Assembly (NCBI RefSeq): GCF_050485565.1
Contig: NZ_JBJHBQ010000003.1
Coordinates: forward strand, 124,001-188,000
Source of the DNA: Glycocaulis sp050485565
GTDB taxonomy: Bacteria > Pseudomonadota > Alphaproteobacteria > Caulobacterales > Maricaulaceae
Direction: 5' to 3'
Length of the DNA: 64,000 bases
This document shows positions 33,535 through 42,088 of this stretch, piece after piece. A program made the translations under genes and the position numbers. The notes beneath the pieces were generated by a model that had not been told where the DNA came from, searched no databases, and was given only the letters and a program-made list of their open reading frames with translations. Within the stretch, counting starts at the first letter, position 1. The number at the start of each line of letters is the position of its first letter.

Positions 33535-34932
33535 ATGCAGCCATCTCCCCGCACGATACGCGCCCTGGGCTGGAGCTGGCTTGTCATCGGTCTGTCTGCA
33601 TTGCCTGTGACGCTCTATGCCACGGCCCTTGGCGAGGCGTCTGCCGCGCGGGGGCTGGGCACCAGCGCCCTGATCGGGGTATTCGCCGGCGGGGCGTGCC
33701 TTGCCGCCACGCTGGGCCTTGACCGCCGGGTCGGCGCGCCAGCGGCCTTGCGCCTTCTCGTGCTGGGGTGGATGACCGGCCCTCTGGTGGCCGCGCCATC
33801 ATTTGCTGCCGTTTCAGATGGCTGGATAGAGGCGATTTTCGAGGCGGTGTCGGCGCTGACAACTACTGGCGCAACGCTGACCGAGCCGGACGCCATGCCG
33901 CGCAGCCTGGTGGTCTGGCGCTCCATCCTGCAATGGCTTGGCGGACTGGCGACGCTGGTGCTGGCCGTCACGGTACTGGCAGGGCTGGATGACCGGCGTG
34001 CCGGCTTGCGCCGCTCATCACTTCTCACCATCGATAGCGGTGATCTGTTCTCCAATCTGGGACGCGCGCTTGTCCGGCTGGGCGGGGTGTATACGGGCCT
34101 GACAGTGATCGGCTTTGTGTTGCTGGCTTTTGCTGGCGCCAGCGGGTTCGAAGCCTTCAACCTGGCGCTGTCGGGCATTTCCACAGGCGGCTACGTGCCG
34201 CGCGGCGGCGAGCTGACAGAATGGCTGCCAATGCCCGCCATAGCCGTGCTGGCGGCCTTGTGTGTCCTCGGTGCCGGCAATATGGCCGTGCTTTACGAGC
34301 ATGTCTCGCGCGGCCGGGTGACGCGCCGGTTCGGCGATGTGCGCTCCATGCTGATCATTTCGGTGGTGTGCGGTGCCATGCTGGCCCTTGTGGCCAGCCC
34401 TGCGGCGGGGATTGCCGGATTCTTCGATGCGCTGTTCGCGGTCACCACGTCTGGCTATTCGGTCAGTCCGGCAGGCGCGGGCCTGCCCGTAATTGCCCTC
34501 TTGATGCTGGCGCTGGCCGGCGGCGCGGCCGTTTCCACCTCGGGCGGGATCAAGATGGCCCGCCTGCGCCTGCTGGTCCGGCGGGCAGGGCGCGACATCC
34601 TGCTTCTGGTCCAGCCCTCTGCCGCTGGCGGATCACGCTTTGCCGGACGCGCGGTCAACGAGGCGGCTCTGGTATCGGTCTGGGCCTATGCGCTCGCCTA
34701 TCCGGTGGTTCTGGCGCTTGGCGCTCTGGCGCTTGGGCCGTTTGCGGCTGATATGGGGCTTGCCTGGTCAGTGGCGGGCGCGGCACTGACAAATGCCGGT
34801 CCGATTGCGGGGCAAGCCTATGGCGAAGTGGGCACTGGCGGCCTGATAATCGCCTCGATCCTGATGATTCTCGGCCGGATCGAGATATTGCCGCTGGCTG
34901 CGGTCCTGTTCCTTCTGTTCAGCGGAGACTGA
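33535..34932 (+). CDS. trkH: Trk potassium channel subunit TrkH
   Basis: Inner-membrane potassium translocation subunit, 465 residues with ten to twelve hydrophobic helices. Pore-loop segments with the selectivity glycine are recognisable: ALTTTGATLTEPD, LSGISTGGYVPRGG, AVTTSGYSVSPAG and ALTNAGPIAG. STSGGIKMARLRLLVRR matches the conserved intracellular region before the last helices. It forms a two-gene unit with trkA and is followed after six bases by the aminotransferase gene. Confidence 0.92.
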   Translation: MQPSPRTIRALGWSWLVIGLSALPVTLYATALGEASAARGLGTSALIGVFAGGACLAATLGLDRRVGAPAALRLLVLGWMTGPLVAAPSFAAVSDGWIEAIFEAVSALTTTGATLTEPDAMPRSLVVWRSILQWLGGLATLVLAVTVLAGLDDRRAGLRRSSLLTIDSGDLFSNLGRALVRLGGVYTGLTVIGFVLLAFAGASGFEAFNLALSGISTGGYVPRGGELTEWLPMPAIAVLAALCVLGAGNMAVLYEHVSRGRVTRRFGDVRSMLIISVVCGAMLALVASPAAGIAGFFDALFAVTTSGYSVSPAGAGLPVIALLMLALAGGAAVSTSGGIKMARLRLLVRRAGRDILLLVQPSAAGGSRFAGRAVNEAALVSVWAYALAYPVVLALGALALGPFAADMGLAWSVAGAALTNAGPIAGQAYGEVGTGGLIIASILMILGRIEILPLAAVLFLLFSGD

Positions 34933-34938
34933 CGCATC

Positions 34939-35793
34939 ATGGCCCGCATCGCCTATGTAAACGGCTGCTACCTGCCCATCGATGCGCCGGCCATCCAGAT
35001 CGAGGACCGGGGCTTTCAGTTCTCTGACGGTGTCTACGAGGTCTGGCTGGTCCGCGATGGAAACTTCCTCGACCATGCCGGGCATCTGGCGCGCCTGAAA
35101 CGCTCGCTCGGCGAGCTGCGCATTGATCTGCCGATGAGCGATGCGGCGCTGGATATCGCCTTGCGCGAGACGCTGCGCCGCAACCGGCTGGGCGATGCGC
35201 TGGTCTATCTGCAGATCACGCGAGGCGTCTCCAGGCGCGACCACGCCTTTCCGGTCAAGCCGGTGCGGCCAACCATCGTCATCACGGTCCGCCCCGCCCC
35301 GCGGGTACCGGTGGCAGCGCGCGCCGAAACGGGCATTGGCGTTATCACGACCGATGATATCCGCTGGAAACGCTGTGATATCAAAAGCATATCGCTACTT
35401 CCCAATGTGCTGGCCAAGCAGGCAGCGCGCGAAGCCGGCGCGTTTGAAGCCTGGCTGATCAATGCAGGCGGAGAGGTCACAGAAGGCAGTTCCAGCAATG
35501 CGTGGATCGTGACGGGCGAGGGGGTGCTGGTAACGCGGCCCGCAGGCGATGACATCCTCAACGGCATCACCCGCCAGCGCATTATCCGCATCGCCGCTGC
35601 GCAAGGGTTACGCCTTGAGGAGCGAGCCTTCACGCTTGAGGAGGCTTTGAGCGCGCGCGAGGCGTTCATCAGCTCGGCCAGTTCCATGGTGATGCCGGTC
35701 GTCAGCATTGACGGCAGACCCGTAGCCAACGGCGCGCCCGGCTCGCTTGCCGGGGCGCTGAGGGAATCTTATGAGGCGGGGGTGGAAGGTTGA
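34939..35793 (+). CDS. dat: D-amino-acid transaminase-like PLP enzyme (class IV)
   Basis: Fold-type IV aminotransferase of 284 residues, likely D-alanine:2-oxoglutarate transaminase supplying D-amino acids for the wall. The catalytic lysine is Lys149 in WKRCDIKSISLLPNVLAKQ. EDRGFQFSDGVYEV near the start and GEVTEGSSSNAWIV plus NGITRQRI form the PLP phosphate cup. BcaT and PabC relatives share this fold, so substrate is less certain than fold. This gene between trkH and hfq is a conserved alphaproteobacterial arrangement. Confidence 0.87.
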   Translation: MARIAYVNGCYLPIDAPAIQIEDRGFQFSDGVYEVWLVRDGNFLDHAGHLARLKRSLGELRIDLPMSDAALDIALRETLRRNRLGDALVYLQITRGVSRRDHAFPVKPVRPTIVITVRPAPRVPVAARAETGIGVITTDDIRWKRCDIKSISLLPNVLAKQAAREAGAFEAWLINAGGEVTEGSSSNAWIVTGEGVLVTRPAGDDILNGITRQRIIRIAAAQGLRLEERAFTLEEALSAREAFISSASSMVMPVVSIDGRPVANGAPGSLAGALRESYEAGVEG

Positions 35794-35898
35794 CGACCGT
35801 GTTTGGCCAACCCCATTGCAGGCGCGGCCAACGCCCGCTACCTATGGCGTTCCTTGTGTGTGATGCCCTTTGTGTGGGCGGGGAAAAGGTGGATGGCC

Positions 35899-36159
35899 AT
35901 GTCGAACGATAAAAAACAGAATCTGCAGGACGTGTTTCTCAATACAGTCCGCAAAACCAAGACGCCGCTGACGATCTTCCTGGTGAACGGGGTGAAGCTG
36001 CAGGGCATTGTCACCTGGTTTGACAATTTCTGCGTCCTCCTGCGCCGCGATGGACAGGTCCAGCTGGTCTACAAGCATGCGATCTCGACCATCATGCCAA
36101 GCCAGCCGGTGCAGCTGTTTGACGGCGCCGAAGACGGCGCGGACGGGGATAGCGATTGA
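35899..36159 (+). CDS. hfq: RNA chaperone Hfq
   Basis: Hexameric Sm-like protein that pairs small RNAs with mRNAs. The 86-residue product contains the Sm1 motif (NLQDVFLNTVRKTKTPLTIFLVNG split over two strands) and the Sm2 motif YKHAISTIMP, with the distal-face and rim residues typical of alphaproteobacteria. The ATG at 35899 is favoured because AAGG at 35886-35889 is nine bases away; an ATG at 35893 is too close. A possible promoter is TTGCAG (35816) with TACCTA 17 bases later. The stop overlaps the hflX start by three bases. Confidence 0.96.
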   Translation: MSNDKKQNLQDVFLNTVRKTKTPLTIFLVNGVKLQGIVTWFDNFCVLLRRDGQVQLVYKHAISTIMPSQPVQLFDGAEDGADGDSD

Positions 36160-37484
36160 CCCAAACCGCTCCGGCATCGACACGCGCGCTGGTCATCCAT
36201 CCATTGCCGCCGGGCACGGATGCCAGCCGGGCCGATGCGCGCCTTGAGGAAGCCTCAGGTCTCGCCATCGCGCTGGGCCTTGAGGCCGTCGACGCCATAA
36301 TCGAGCCTGTGCGCAAGCTGGAAGCGGGCACCTTCTTCGGCAAGGGCAAGCTGGAAACGCTCCATGAGCGCATTCAGGCGCTTGAGGCGCAGGCCGTCAT
36401 CATCGACAGCGCATTGTCTCCGGTCCAGCAGCGCAATCTGGAAAAGCGCTGGCAGGTCAAGGTGATCGACCGGACCGGCCTGATCCTTGAAATCTTCGCC
36501 GAGCGCGCCCGTACCCGTGAGGGGACGCTGCAGGTGGAGCTCGCGCGCCTGACCTATGAGCGCTCGCGCCTGGTACGCACCTGGACCCACCTTGAGCGCC
36601 AGCGCGGCGGACGCGGCTTCCTGGCCGGCCCCGGTGAAACCCAGATCGAGACCGACCGCCGCCTGCTGGCCAGCAAGATGGCCAAGCTGCGCCGCGAGCT
36701 GGAGCAGGTAAAGCGCACGCGCGCCCTGCACCGCACGCGCAGGCAGGCCGCGCCATGGCCCTCAATCGCTCTGGTCGGCTACACGAATGCGGGCAAGTCC
36801 ACCCTGTTCAACCGGCTGACCGCAGCCGGAGTGCTGGCCAAGGACATGCCGTTCGCCACGCTGGACCCGACCGTGCGCGGCGTTCGCCTGCCATCGGGAC
36901 GGCGCGTACTGGTGTCGGATACTGTGGGCTTCATCACCGATCTGCCGACCGAGCTGATCGCCGCCTTCCGCGCCACGCTGGAAGAGGTGAGGGAGGCCGA
37001 CATCCTCGTCCATGTGCGCGACCTGTCTGACCCCGACCATGAAGGGCGCAAGGCGGACGTGGAAAGCGTGCTGACGGCGCTCGATTGCGGCCCGGCCCAT
37101 GGCCAGCCTTTGATCGAGGCGTGGAACAAGATCGACCGGCTTGACGAGGAAGCGCGCGACGATGTGGTCTGGGCGGCACGCATCGCTGCCAGCAAGTCGC
37201 GGGTATCGGTCCACCCGGTTTCCGCCGTCACGGGCGAGGGGGTGGCTGCGCTTCTGGAAGCTGTCGACGCGGCGCTTGGCCGTAATGATGAGCGTATCGT
37301 GCTGGATTTGCCGCCCGAACAGGCCGAAATCGCCGCCTGGCTGCATGAACATGGCGAGGTTGTCAGTGACCGGCGCGACGCCAAGACCGGGCAGATACGG
37401 ATCGAGGCGCGGCTCGCCGGGCCGGATGCCGGCCGTTTCCGGTCGAAATTCGCTGCCGTGCTGAATGACGGGGCGGATGCGTAG
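36156..37484 (+). CDS. hflX: Ribosome-associated GTPase HflX
   Basis: GTPase that splits stalled or heat-damaged ribosomes. The N-terminal HflX domain includes AGTFFGKGKLETL and RGGRGFLAGPGETQIETDRR. The G domain begins ~residue 205 with the P-loop GYTNAGKSTLFNRLT, G3 DTVGFITDLP and G4 NKID. The start is TTG embedded in the hfq stop (TTGA), so translation is probably coupled to hfq. At 442 residues the length is normal. hfq-hflX adjacency is widespread in Proteobacteria. Confidence 0.95.
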   Translation: MTQTAPASTRALVIHPLPPGTDASRADARLEEASGLAIALGLEAVDAIIEPVRKLEAGTFFGKGKLETLHERIQALEAQAVIIDSALSPVQQRNLEKRWQVKVIDRTGLILEIFAERARTREGTLQVELARLTYERSRLVRTWTHLERQRGGRGFLAGPGETQIETDRRLLASKMAKLRRELEQVKRTRALHRTRRQAAPWPSIALVGYTNAGKSTLFNRLTAAGVLAKDMPFATLDPTVRGVRLPSGRRVLVSDTVGFITDLPTELIAAFRATLEEVREADILVHVRDLSDPDHEGRKADVESVLTALDCGPAHGQPLIEAWNKIDRLDEEARDDVVWAARIAASKSRVSVHPVSAVTGEGVAALLEAVDAALGRNDERIVLDLPPEQAEIAAWLHEHGEVVSDRRDAKTGQIRIEARLAGPDAGRFRSKFAAVLNDGADA

Positions 37485-37513
37485 CCGGCGCAGGCTGTTC
37501 GCCTGCACCGGCT
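37483..37513 (+). terminator. Hairpin at the end of hflX
   Basis: AGCCGG-c-GCAGGC (37483-37495), loop TGTTC, GCCTGC-a-CCGGCT (37501-37513): twelve pairs with a C/A mismatch, starting in the stop codon. No T tract, so it may act as an mRNA end protector or Rho-assisted terminator for the hfq operon. Confidence 0.45.
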
Positions 37514-37526
37514 CACCGTCGCGCTG

Positions 37527-38072
37527 CTAAGACCCTAAACTCGAAAACTCCGGGTGTGTAACTACGGCATTCAACAACGATTGAACCGCCGGATTGAATG
37601 CTGTCGCAGCATTCTGGCACGCGCTATAAGCCGAAAAACTCGATGAGAACGTATGAGTCGATGTCACTGTATATCCATCAGGATTAGCGTCGGAGGCGAC
37701 GCGGAGCGTGAGGGTCCAGTGTCCCGTTCCAACGGTGTCGACGTCGACTGCTTCTACCACACCTCGCACACGCGGTGCCTCATCGTTGAGTCGACCAGTC
37801 TGGAAAAGCTCGGCCTCAAAAGCATCCCGGATGAAAGTCGCAACGTCTTTTCCCGGCGCTATGTCTAGTTGTCCCATAAGGCGGCAGGTCGGCTTGCCCA
37901 CGCCGTCCGCTGCCGAGAACGCGCCCACACTCAGATTCGCATCGCTACTCGCGAGCGCACGTTGTGCCGCCAACACGTTTTGAGTGGATGGCTGATAGGG
38001 TAATGATGATGTTGATTCACAGGCTGCTAAAGCAATCGCCGAAAATACTGCAATTGAAACCAAGCGTTTCAT
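37527..38072 (-). CDS. Putative lipoprotein, function unknown
   Basis: A 181-residue protein with a clear lipoprotein signal (MKRLVSIAVFSAIALAAC, lipidated Cys at 18). The mature part has a conserved-looking block LDIAPGKDVATFIRDAFEAELFQTG, which recalls YajG-like or LptE-like small envelope lipoproteins, but no confident family is recognised. Cysteines are present in CRLMG and SACQNAA. A ribosome site GGGAGG is six bases before ATG. The gene is noticeably richer in A+T than its neighbours and stands alone between hflX and mazG on the opposite strand to hflX, suggesting recent acquisition or relaxed selection. Confidence 0.7.
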   Translation of the reverse strand: MKRLVSIAVFSAIALAACESTSSLPYQPSTQNVLAAQRALASSDANLSVGAFSAADGVGKPTCRLMGQLDIAPGKDVATFIRDAFEAELFQTGRLNDEAPRVRGVVEAVDVDTVGTGHWTLTLRVASDANPDGYTVTSTHTFSSSFSAYSACQNAATAFNPAVQSLLNAVVTHPEFSSLGS

Positions 38073-38180
38073 ATTCGCCCTCCCATTTGGCTGGAATCAA
38101 CTATGGTTGGGTTGCGTGTAATTGCAATTCAAAACTGAGCGACATTCCCGGTTCTTAGCCTGCGTCGGTCAGCCGTCCAT

Positions 38181-39002
38181 CTAATTTCTCTCAGCCTGCT
38201 TTACGCGGCCCCATTCGGCTTCCATCTCGTCAAGACTGGCCGACGCAACCGGATTTCCAGCGGCGTCCATACGGGTCTCCACCGCGCGGAAGCGGCGCTC
38301 GAACTTGGCGTTGGCTTCGCGCAAGGCATCTTCAGGATCAACATCAAGTTTTCGCGCCAGATTAGCGCAAACAAACAATAAATCGCCGACTTCTTCCTTG
38401 ATGTTCGCGGTGTCTTTCGCGGCGATGGCCTCGCGCAGCTCGCGCGCTTCTTCTTCGAACTTGTCGAGCACGCGCTCCGCATCCGGCCAGTCAAACCCGA
38501 CGCGGGCGGCGCGCTTTGTAAGCTTCAGCGCCCGCAGCAGCGCGGGCAGGGCGAGGGGGATGTCGGCGAGGGCAGAGCTGTCCGGGTTTCGCGCCGCGCG
38601 CTCTTCGGCCTTCTGCGCCTCCCAGGCGATTGTCTGGCCTTGCGCGTCGCGCGTATCACCATCACCAAACACGTGCGGATGACGCCGCTCCATCTTTTCG
38701 GCGATGGCGTCAGCGACATCATCAAAGGAGAAATGCCCGGCCTCGGATGCCATCTGGCTGTGGAAAACGACCTGAAACAGCAGATCACCCAGCTCGGATT
38801 TCAGATCTGCCATGTCACCGCGCGCGATGGCGTCGGCAACTTCGTAGGCTTCCTCGATCGTATAGGGCGCGATGGAGGCGAAATCCTGCTCCACATCCCA
38901 GGGACAGCCCGTTTGCGGGTCTCGCAGGCGCGCCATGATGGCAAGAAGGCGTTCCAGCGGCGATGGGGCTTTCCCGATTTCGGCCTGGCTGGCTTGTGGC
39001 AT
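38181..39002 (-). CDS. mazG: Nucleoside triphosphate pyrophosphohydrolase MazG
   Basis: Hydrolyses NTPs to NMPs, cleaning the nucleotide pool. Two MazG repeats are visible in 273 residues: the N-terminal one with GCPWDVEQDFASIAPYTIEEAYEV, the acidic helix LKSELGDLLFQVVFHSQMA and the KMERRHPHVFGD signature, and a C-terminal half with EEARELREAIAAK and NIKEEVGDLLFVCANLARKL. The start at 39002 is placed ten bases downstream of the DUF1203 gene stop; longer starts would overlap that gene. It is probably co-transcribed with the DUF1203 gene. Confidence 0.93.
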   Translation of the reverse strand: MPQASQAEIGKAPSPLERLLAIMARLRDPQTGCPWDVEQDFASIAPYTIEEAYEVADAIARGDMADLKSELGDLLFQVVFHSQMASEAGHFSFDDVADAIAEKMERRHPHVFGDGDTRDAQGQTIAWEAQKAEERAARNPDSSALADIPLALPALLRALKLTKRAARVGFDWPDAERVLDKFEEEARELREAIAAKDTANIKEEVGDLLFVCANLARKLDVDPEDALREANAKFERRFRAVETRMDAAGNPVASASLDEMEAEWGRVKQAERN

Positions 39003-39012
39003 CCCGGCGTCC

Positions 39013-39480
39013 TTATTCACGTTCGATGAGCGCGGCAAAACATCCGCGTCTGGCATAATGCGCGTGGATATAGGAAACCGCCCGATTGGCAAACATGCGC
39101 GTGATGAGGCCGGGCGCTTCGCGGCCGTCCACAACATCGCCGTCCACCATCATGTGCGCCGCGTCAAACGCCCGCAGCGATAACAGGCGCGTCTGCAGGG
39201 CGGGCGGCATGATGTTCTCGTAAACTGCCGGATTGACGGCATTTTCCAGAACGAAGATGGCGTGGCTTGCCCGGTAGGGCGTATTGGCAGGCTGATGAAC
39301 ATGATTCACCAGCAGTGCCGTTTCGCCCGGTTCCAGATCGCGCAGCTCCACACGGTCGGGCAGTCCGGACCCGGCTTCGGCCTGAAAGCGGAACACGCCT
39401 TGAACTTCAAGTGCTTCGCCGGACTGACCGAACAGGTGTGCGAAGGGCTGAGGGTCCAGCCCCCTGACGACATAATTCAT
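39013..39480 (-). CDS. DUF1203 family protein
   Basis: 155-residue cytosolic protein matching the DUF1203 family, function unknown. Family-like elements include YVVRGLDPQPFAHLFG at the start, DLEPGETALLVNHVHQPA, and TPYRASHAIFVLE, followed by RLLSLRAFDAAHMMVDGDVVDG and the C-terminal IHAHYARRGCFAALIER. Conserved His residues could be catalytic or metal ligands, but no reaction is known to me. ATG at 39480 is preceded by GGAGG with five bases spacing. It is ten bases upstream of mazG. Confidence 0.82.
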   Translation of the reverse strand: MNYVVRGLDPQPFAHLFGQSGEALEVQGVFRFQAEAGSGLPDRVELRDLEPGETALLVNHVHQPANTPYRASHAIFVLENAVNPAVYENIMPPALQTRLLSLRAFDAAHMMVDGDVVDGREAPGLITRMFANRAVSYIHAHYARRGCFAALIERE

Positions 39481-39583
39481 TGATACCTCCATTGCCGCGC
39501 CTGTGATGGCGATGGAGGCTTATGGAGCGGGCTTGCGGCCGGAGCAGCCCGTTTCTTGCGATGGGTGTGATTACCAGCCGTGT

Positions 39584-39991
39584 TCACCTGCGCTGTGAAC
39601 CGGGATCATGCGCCGCAATCGCGTTGATGATCGGGCAGTCGGGCCGGTCATTGCCATCACATGCGCTGGCAAGCGTTTCCAGTGTCCCGATCATCGCGTT
39701 CATCTCCGCCACGCGGTCGCGCAGCGCCTTGATATGCCCGTCGGTCAGGCATTTGACATCGGCGCTGGAGCGTGAGCGGTCCTGCCACAGGGCGAGCAGG
39801 GACTTTACATCCGGCACGGAAAAGCCCAGCCGCCGGGCAGCGCCGATAAAGCGCAGCGTGTGGATGTCCTGCGGGGCGTAGACGCGATAGCCATTGGCCG
39901 TGCGCCCCGGCTCGAGCAGGGCAATCTCCTCGTAATAGCGGATCATCTTGCGCGAAATGCCCGACGCTTTCGCCGCTTCGCCGATATTCAT
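39584..39991 (-). CDS. cueR: MerR-family copper-responsive regulator (CueR/HmrR type)
   Basis: 135 residues: N-terminal MerR winged helix (MNIGEAAKASGISRKMIRYYEEIALL), dimerisation helix, and C-terminal metal loop with Cys111 and Cys119 in ACDGNDRPDCPII, the same spacing and context as the Cu(I) ligands of CueR. The first base of the gene follows the stop of the glutaredoxin-MauE gene directly. A CueR-like operator lies before that gene (40787-40807), so the pair is autoregulated by copper or another soft metal. Silver/gold response is possible. Confidence 0.85.
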   Translation of the reverse strand: MNIGEAAKASGISRKMIRYYEEIALLEPGRTANGYRVYAPQDIHTLRFIGAARRLGFSVPDVKSLLALWQDRSRSSADVKCLTDGHIKALRDRVAEMNAMIGTLETLASACDGNDRPDCPIINAIAAHDPGSQRR

Positions 39992-40735
39992 CTAGATCAC
40001 GCCATACATGCGCAGCGGCATCCAGATCGCCATGGCGATCATGATCAGGTTCTCGGTCAGCGAGATGAAGCCGAGCGGTACGCGGCTGTCGCCGCCCATG
40101 CAGGCGCATTTCAGCTTGCGCCGCTCGATATAGACGGCTTTGAAGACCGAAATGGCCCCTATGGTGCCGATGAAGAGCGCAACCGGGGAGGCGAGCCAGA
40201 TAAGGCTGCCCGCCAGCATGAGAAGGCCCGCACCGGCCTCGGCAAACGGATAGATGCGCCCATAAGGCACCCAGCGCCGCGCCAGCAGGTCGTAATTGAG
40301 GAACATGGTGGCGAAGGCTTCGATATTGGTCAGCTTCTGCAGGCCCAGCAACACCATGGCGATGGCAATGAAGTATTCCACCGTGTGCAGGCCCACGATC
40401 GGCATGTTCGATTGCCAGGCGACGGCGAGGGCCAGCAGGGCGGCCACCGAGAACAGGGCGATGACCGGCGTGTAGCTGGTACCTTTGTCGGTAGAGAGGC
40501 CAAAATGCTCGCGCAGCGCCTCATACCCGCCAATGCGTTTTCCATCGATGAAGGTCTGCGGAGTCGTTTTCACGCCATGCTCGGCCTTGAATGCGTCAGT
40601 TTCCTCGCGGCTGGTGAGCAGGTGGTCCTCAACCTCGTAGCCCTTGCTGCGCAGGAGGTGGCGGCTCTTCAGCCCGTAGGGGCAGGTATGGTCCGGCATA
40701 TCCATGCGGTAGAGGGTAGCGGTCTTGCCAGTCAT
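39992..40735 (-). CDS. Glutaredoxin fused to MauE/DoxX-type membrane domain
   Basis: 247 residues. The N-terminal ~75 residues form a monothiol-like glutaredoxin with HTCPYGLKSRHLL, the cis-proline TTPQTFIDG and IGGYEALREHFG. Four transmembrane helices follow (ALFSVAALLALAVAW to ISLTENLIMIAMAIWM) with a CACMGGD cysteine motif near the end, characteristic of MauE/DoxX redox membrane proteins. It likely passes electrons across the membrane to a periplasmic thiol target. ATG at 40735 is chosen because GGAAAGGA precedes it. It is the first gene of the CueR-controlled unit, implying copper stress or metal-thiol repair. Confidence 0.8.
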   Translation of the reverse strand: MTGKTATLYRMDMPDHTCPYGLKSRHLLRSKGYEVEDHLLTSREETDAFKAEHGVKTTPQTFIDGKRIGGYEALREHFGLSTDKGTSYTPVIALFSVAALLALAVAWQSNMPIVGLHTVEYFIAIAMVLLGLQKLTNIEAFATMFLNYDLLARRWVPYGRIYPFAEAGAGLLMLAGSLIWLASPVALFIGTIGAISVFKAVYIERRKLKCACMGGDSRVPLGFISLTENLIMIAMAIWMPLRMYGVI

Positions 40736-40786
40736 CACGGTGTCCTTTCCATCGGCATTCATGGGTGCGGCTGGCGCACACCCTGA

Positions 40787-40807
40787 ACCTTACCATCATG
40801 GGAAGGT
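40787..40807 (-). promoter_or_regulatory. CueR-type operator/promoter
   Basis: Dyad ACCTTACC-N5-GGGAAGGT (40787-40807) with TTGACC (40810-40805, minus strand) as a -35 element overlapping one arm. This matches the CueR/HmrR operator pattern ACCTTCC...GGAAGGT in an elongated-spacer promoter, about 50 bases before the glutaredoxin-MauE gene. Confidence 0.8.
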
Positions 40808-40829
40808 CAATGCGAAAGGCGAGGCAGGT

Positions 40830-41291
40830 TCAGATCCAGCGGCGTACGCGGGCGCGGTAGGCGGTGAACGCATCACCGAAAAGAGCCTGCAGGGCGCGTT
40901 CTTCGGGCTGTATCTGGAACCGGTCGATATAGGCGACGAAGAGGGCGGCGCCCACGAGCCCGCCTGGATGGCCCAGGATGATCGTCCAGCCGAGCAGCAT
41001 GACCACCATGCCCAGATACATCGGGTTGCGGGTGTAGTTGTAGATGCCGGTGACGACGAGCGCGGTCGCGGCACCGGGATCAATCGGGCTTACCGTGGTG
41101 CGGGCCTTGCTGAAGGCGAGAATACCGGAGGCTGCTATCGCAACGCCCAGCGCGGCCACCAGCAGGCCGAGCGCGGCCTGACCTGTAACGCTGATGGTTA
41201 GGTCCGGTGTCAGCTCCGCTATCGCCCACCCTGCTGCGCCGGATGCCAGAACCACGAGAGGCGGTGGAATGCGGTTGTCTAGAAATGCCAT
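40830..41291 (-). CDS. Isoprenylcysteine methyltransferase-like membrane protein
   Basis: 153-residue integral membrane protein of the ICMT/PEMT-like methyltransferase family. It has four to five helices and the C-terminal cofactor signature TGIYNYTRNPMYLGMVVMLLGW followed by DRFQIQPEERALQALFGDAFTAYRARVRRWI (split by a helix), matching the RHPxY...EE pattern. The substrate is unknown; bacterial relatives methylate lipids or small thiols. The start at 41291 is taken because earlier codons add no conserved residues. It shares direction with the copper unit, with the CueR operator lying after its stop. Confidence 0.8.
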   Translation of the reverse strand: MAFLDNRIPPPLVVLASGAAGWAIAELTPDLTISVTGQAALGLLVAALGVAIAASGILAFSKARTTVSPIDPGAATALVVTGIYNYTRNPMYLGMVVMLLGWTIILGHPGGLVGAALFVAYIDRFQIQPEERALQALFGDAFTAYRARVRRWI

Positions 41292-41342
41292 GGGCAGGCA
41301 GCCTCCCGTCATGTTTCTGCAGACCTGTCAGTTTGCTGCAGA

Positions 41343-41428
41343 GGAGGAACCCTCGCAATATGGTGCGTACGCTGTTCGCCTGTTATTTCGAGCGTTACTG
41401 GCATCTGTTCTTAATGAGCGTGGTGCGC
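41343..41428 (+). repeat. Copy 1 of an 86-bp repeat encoding the start of a tiny protein
   Basis: About 92% identical to 43017-43102. It includes GGAGGAAC, an ATG at 41360 and codons for MVRTLFACYFERYW. After SVVR the copies diverge; here the frame continues antisense into the monooxygenase-like gene and stops at 41515, so copy 1 looks like a truncated duplicate. Confidence 0.7.
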
Positions 41429-41445
41429 CGCGTTGTGAAATGCGG

Positions 41446-42042
41446 TCAGTTCACGGTGCCGAAATTCATGCTGACCGGCTCGATCATAGCCAGGAAAGCC
41501 TCGCAATCGGCCTGACCTGCCCAGCTGGCGCAGATACGCTCGGCTGCTGCGGGCGTTTCAGCAAAAGCAAGGTCGGCCCATGTGCCGTCATTCAGGCTTA
41601 CCAGCCGCTGGCCCCGCCAGCCGGGCTGGCGCGAGAGGTGATTGGCGATCATGGCCGTATGGGCAGTGCGCAGGGCATCCTGCGTCACGCCTTCGCGCAG
41701 GCGGAATAATCCGATCTCCACGCCATCGCCCGGCTGCATCAGGGCCAGCCCGCCAGCGGGCAGAGCGTAATGATTCATGGTGCCCATCTGCTTGATGCTG
41801 GCGCGGAACGGGGCGTAAGCCTCACTCTGGCCTACGGTTTTCGCAGCATGATCAGCCGAATCCGTGCTGGTCCACGCCACCAGGTCGGCGCGTTCAGAGC
41901 CGTCATGCACGCCAGACAGCGCCAGCCAGCCGGCGAAACCGGGCAGGCCGCAAGCCAGGGCGCGGGCGCCTTCACGCCGGGCATCGGCCTCATCGGCCTG
42001 TGTGACGGTGTAGGTTACAATTTCAAGGCATGGTCTGGACAT
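41446..42042 (-). CDS. Antibiotic-biosynthesis-monooxygenase-like dimeric barrel protein
   Basis: 198 residues, two ferredoxin-like alpha/beta halves, resembling ABM/Dabb proteins. Half one reads CLEIVTYTVTQADEADARREGARA with LPGFAGWLALSGVHDG; half two reads VEIGLFRLREGVTQDALRTAH with QPGWRGQRLVSLNDGTWADLAFAE. These act as cofactor-free oxygenases or ligand binders; the specific role is unknown. A ribosome site AAGGGAG lies upstream of ATG. It is divergent from a WYL regulator across a perfect palindrome, so it is its probable target. Confidence 0.72.
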   Translation of the reverse strand: MSRPCLEIVTYTVTQADEADARREGARALACGLPGFAGWLALSGVHDGSERADLVAWTSTDSADHAAKTVGQSEAYAPFRASIKQMGTMNHYALPAGGLALMQPGDGVEIGLFRLREGVTQDALRTAHTAMIANHLSRQPGWRGQRLVSLNDGTWADLAFAETPAAAERICASWAGQADCEAFLAMIEPVSMNFGTVN

Positions 42043-42088
42043 GGCACTCTGGCTCCCTTGTTGTGCTCAGGAGGGTGCTTTAGGGACC

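Noticed and set aside
31626..33587. Long minus-strand open frame (about 650 codons) opposite ntrX and trkA
   Set aside because: Fully covered by ntrX and trkA with all expected motifs; no ribosome site or recognisable domain.
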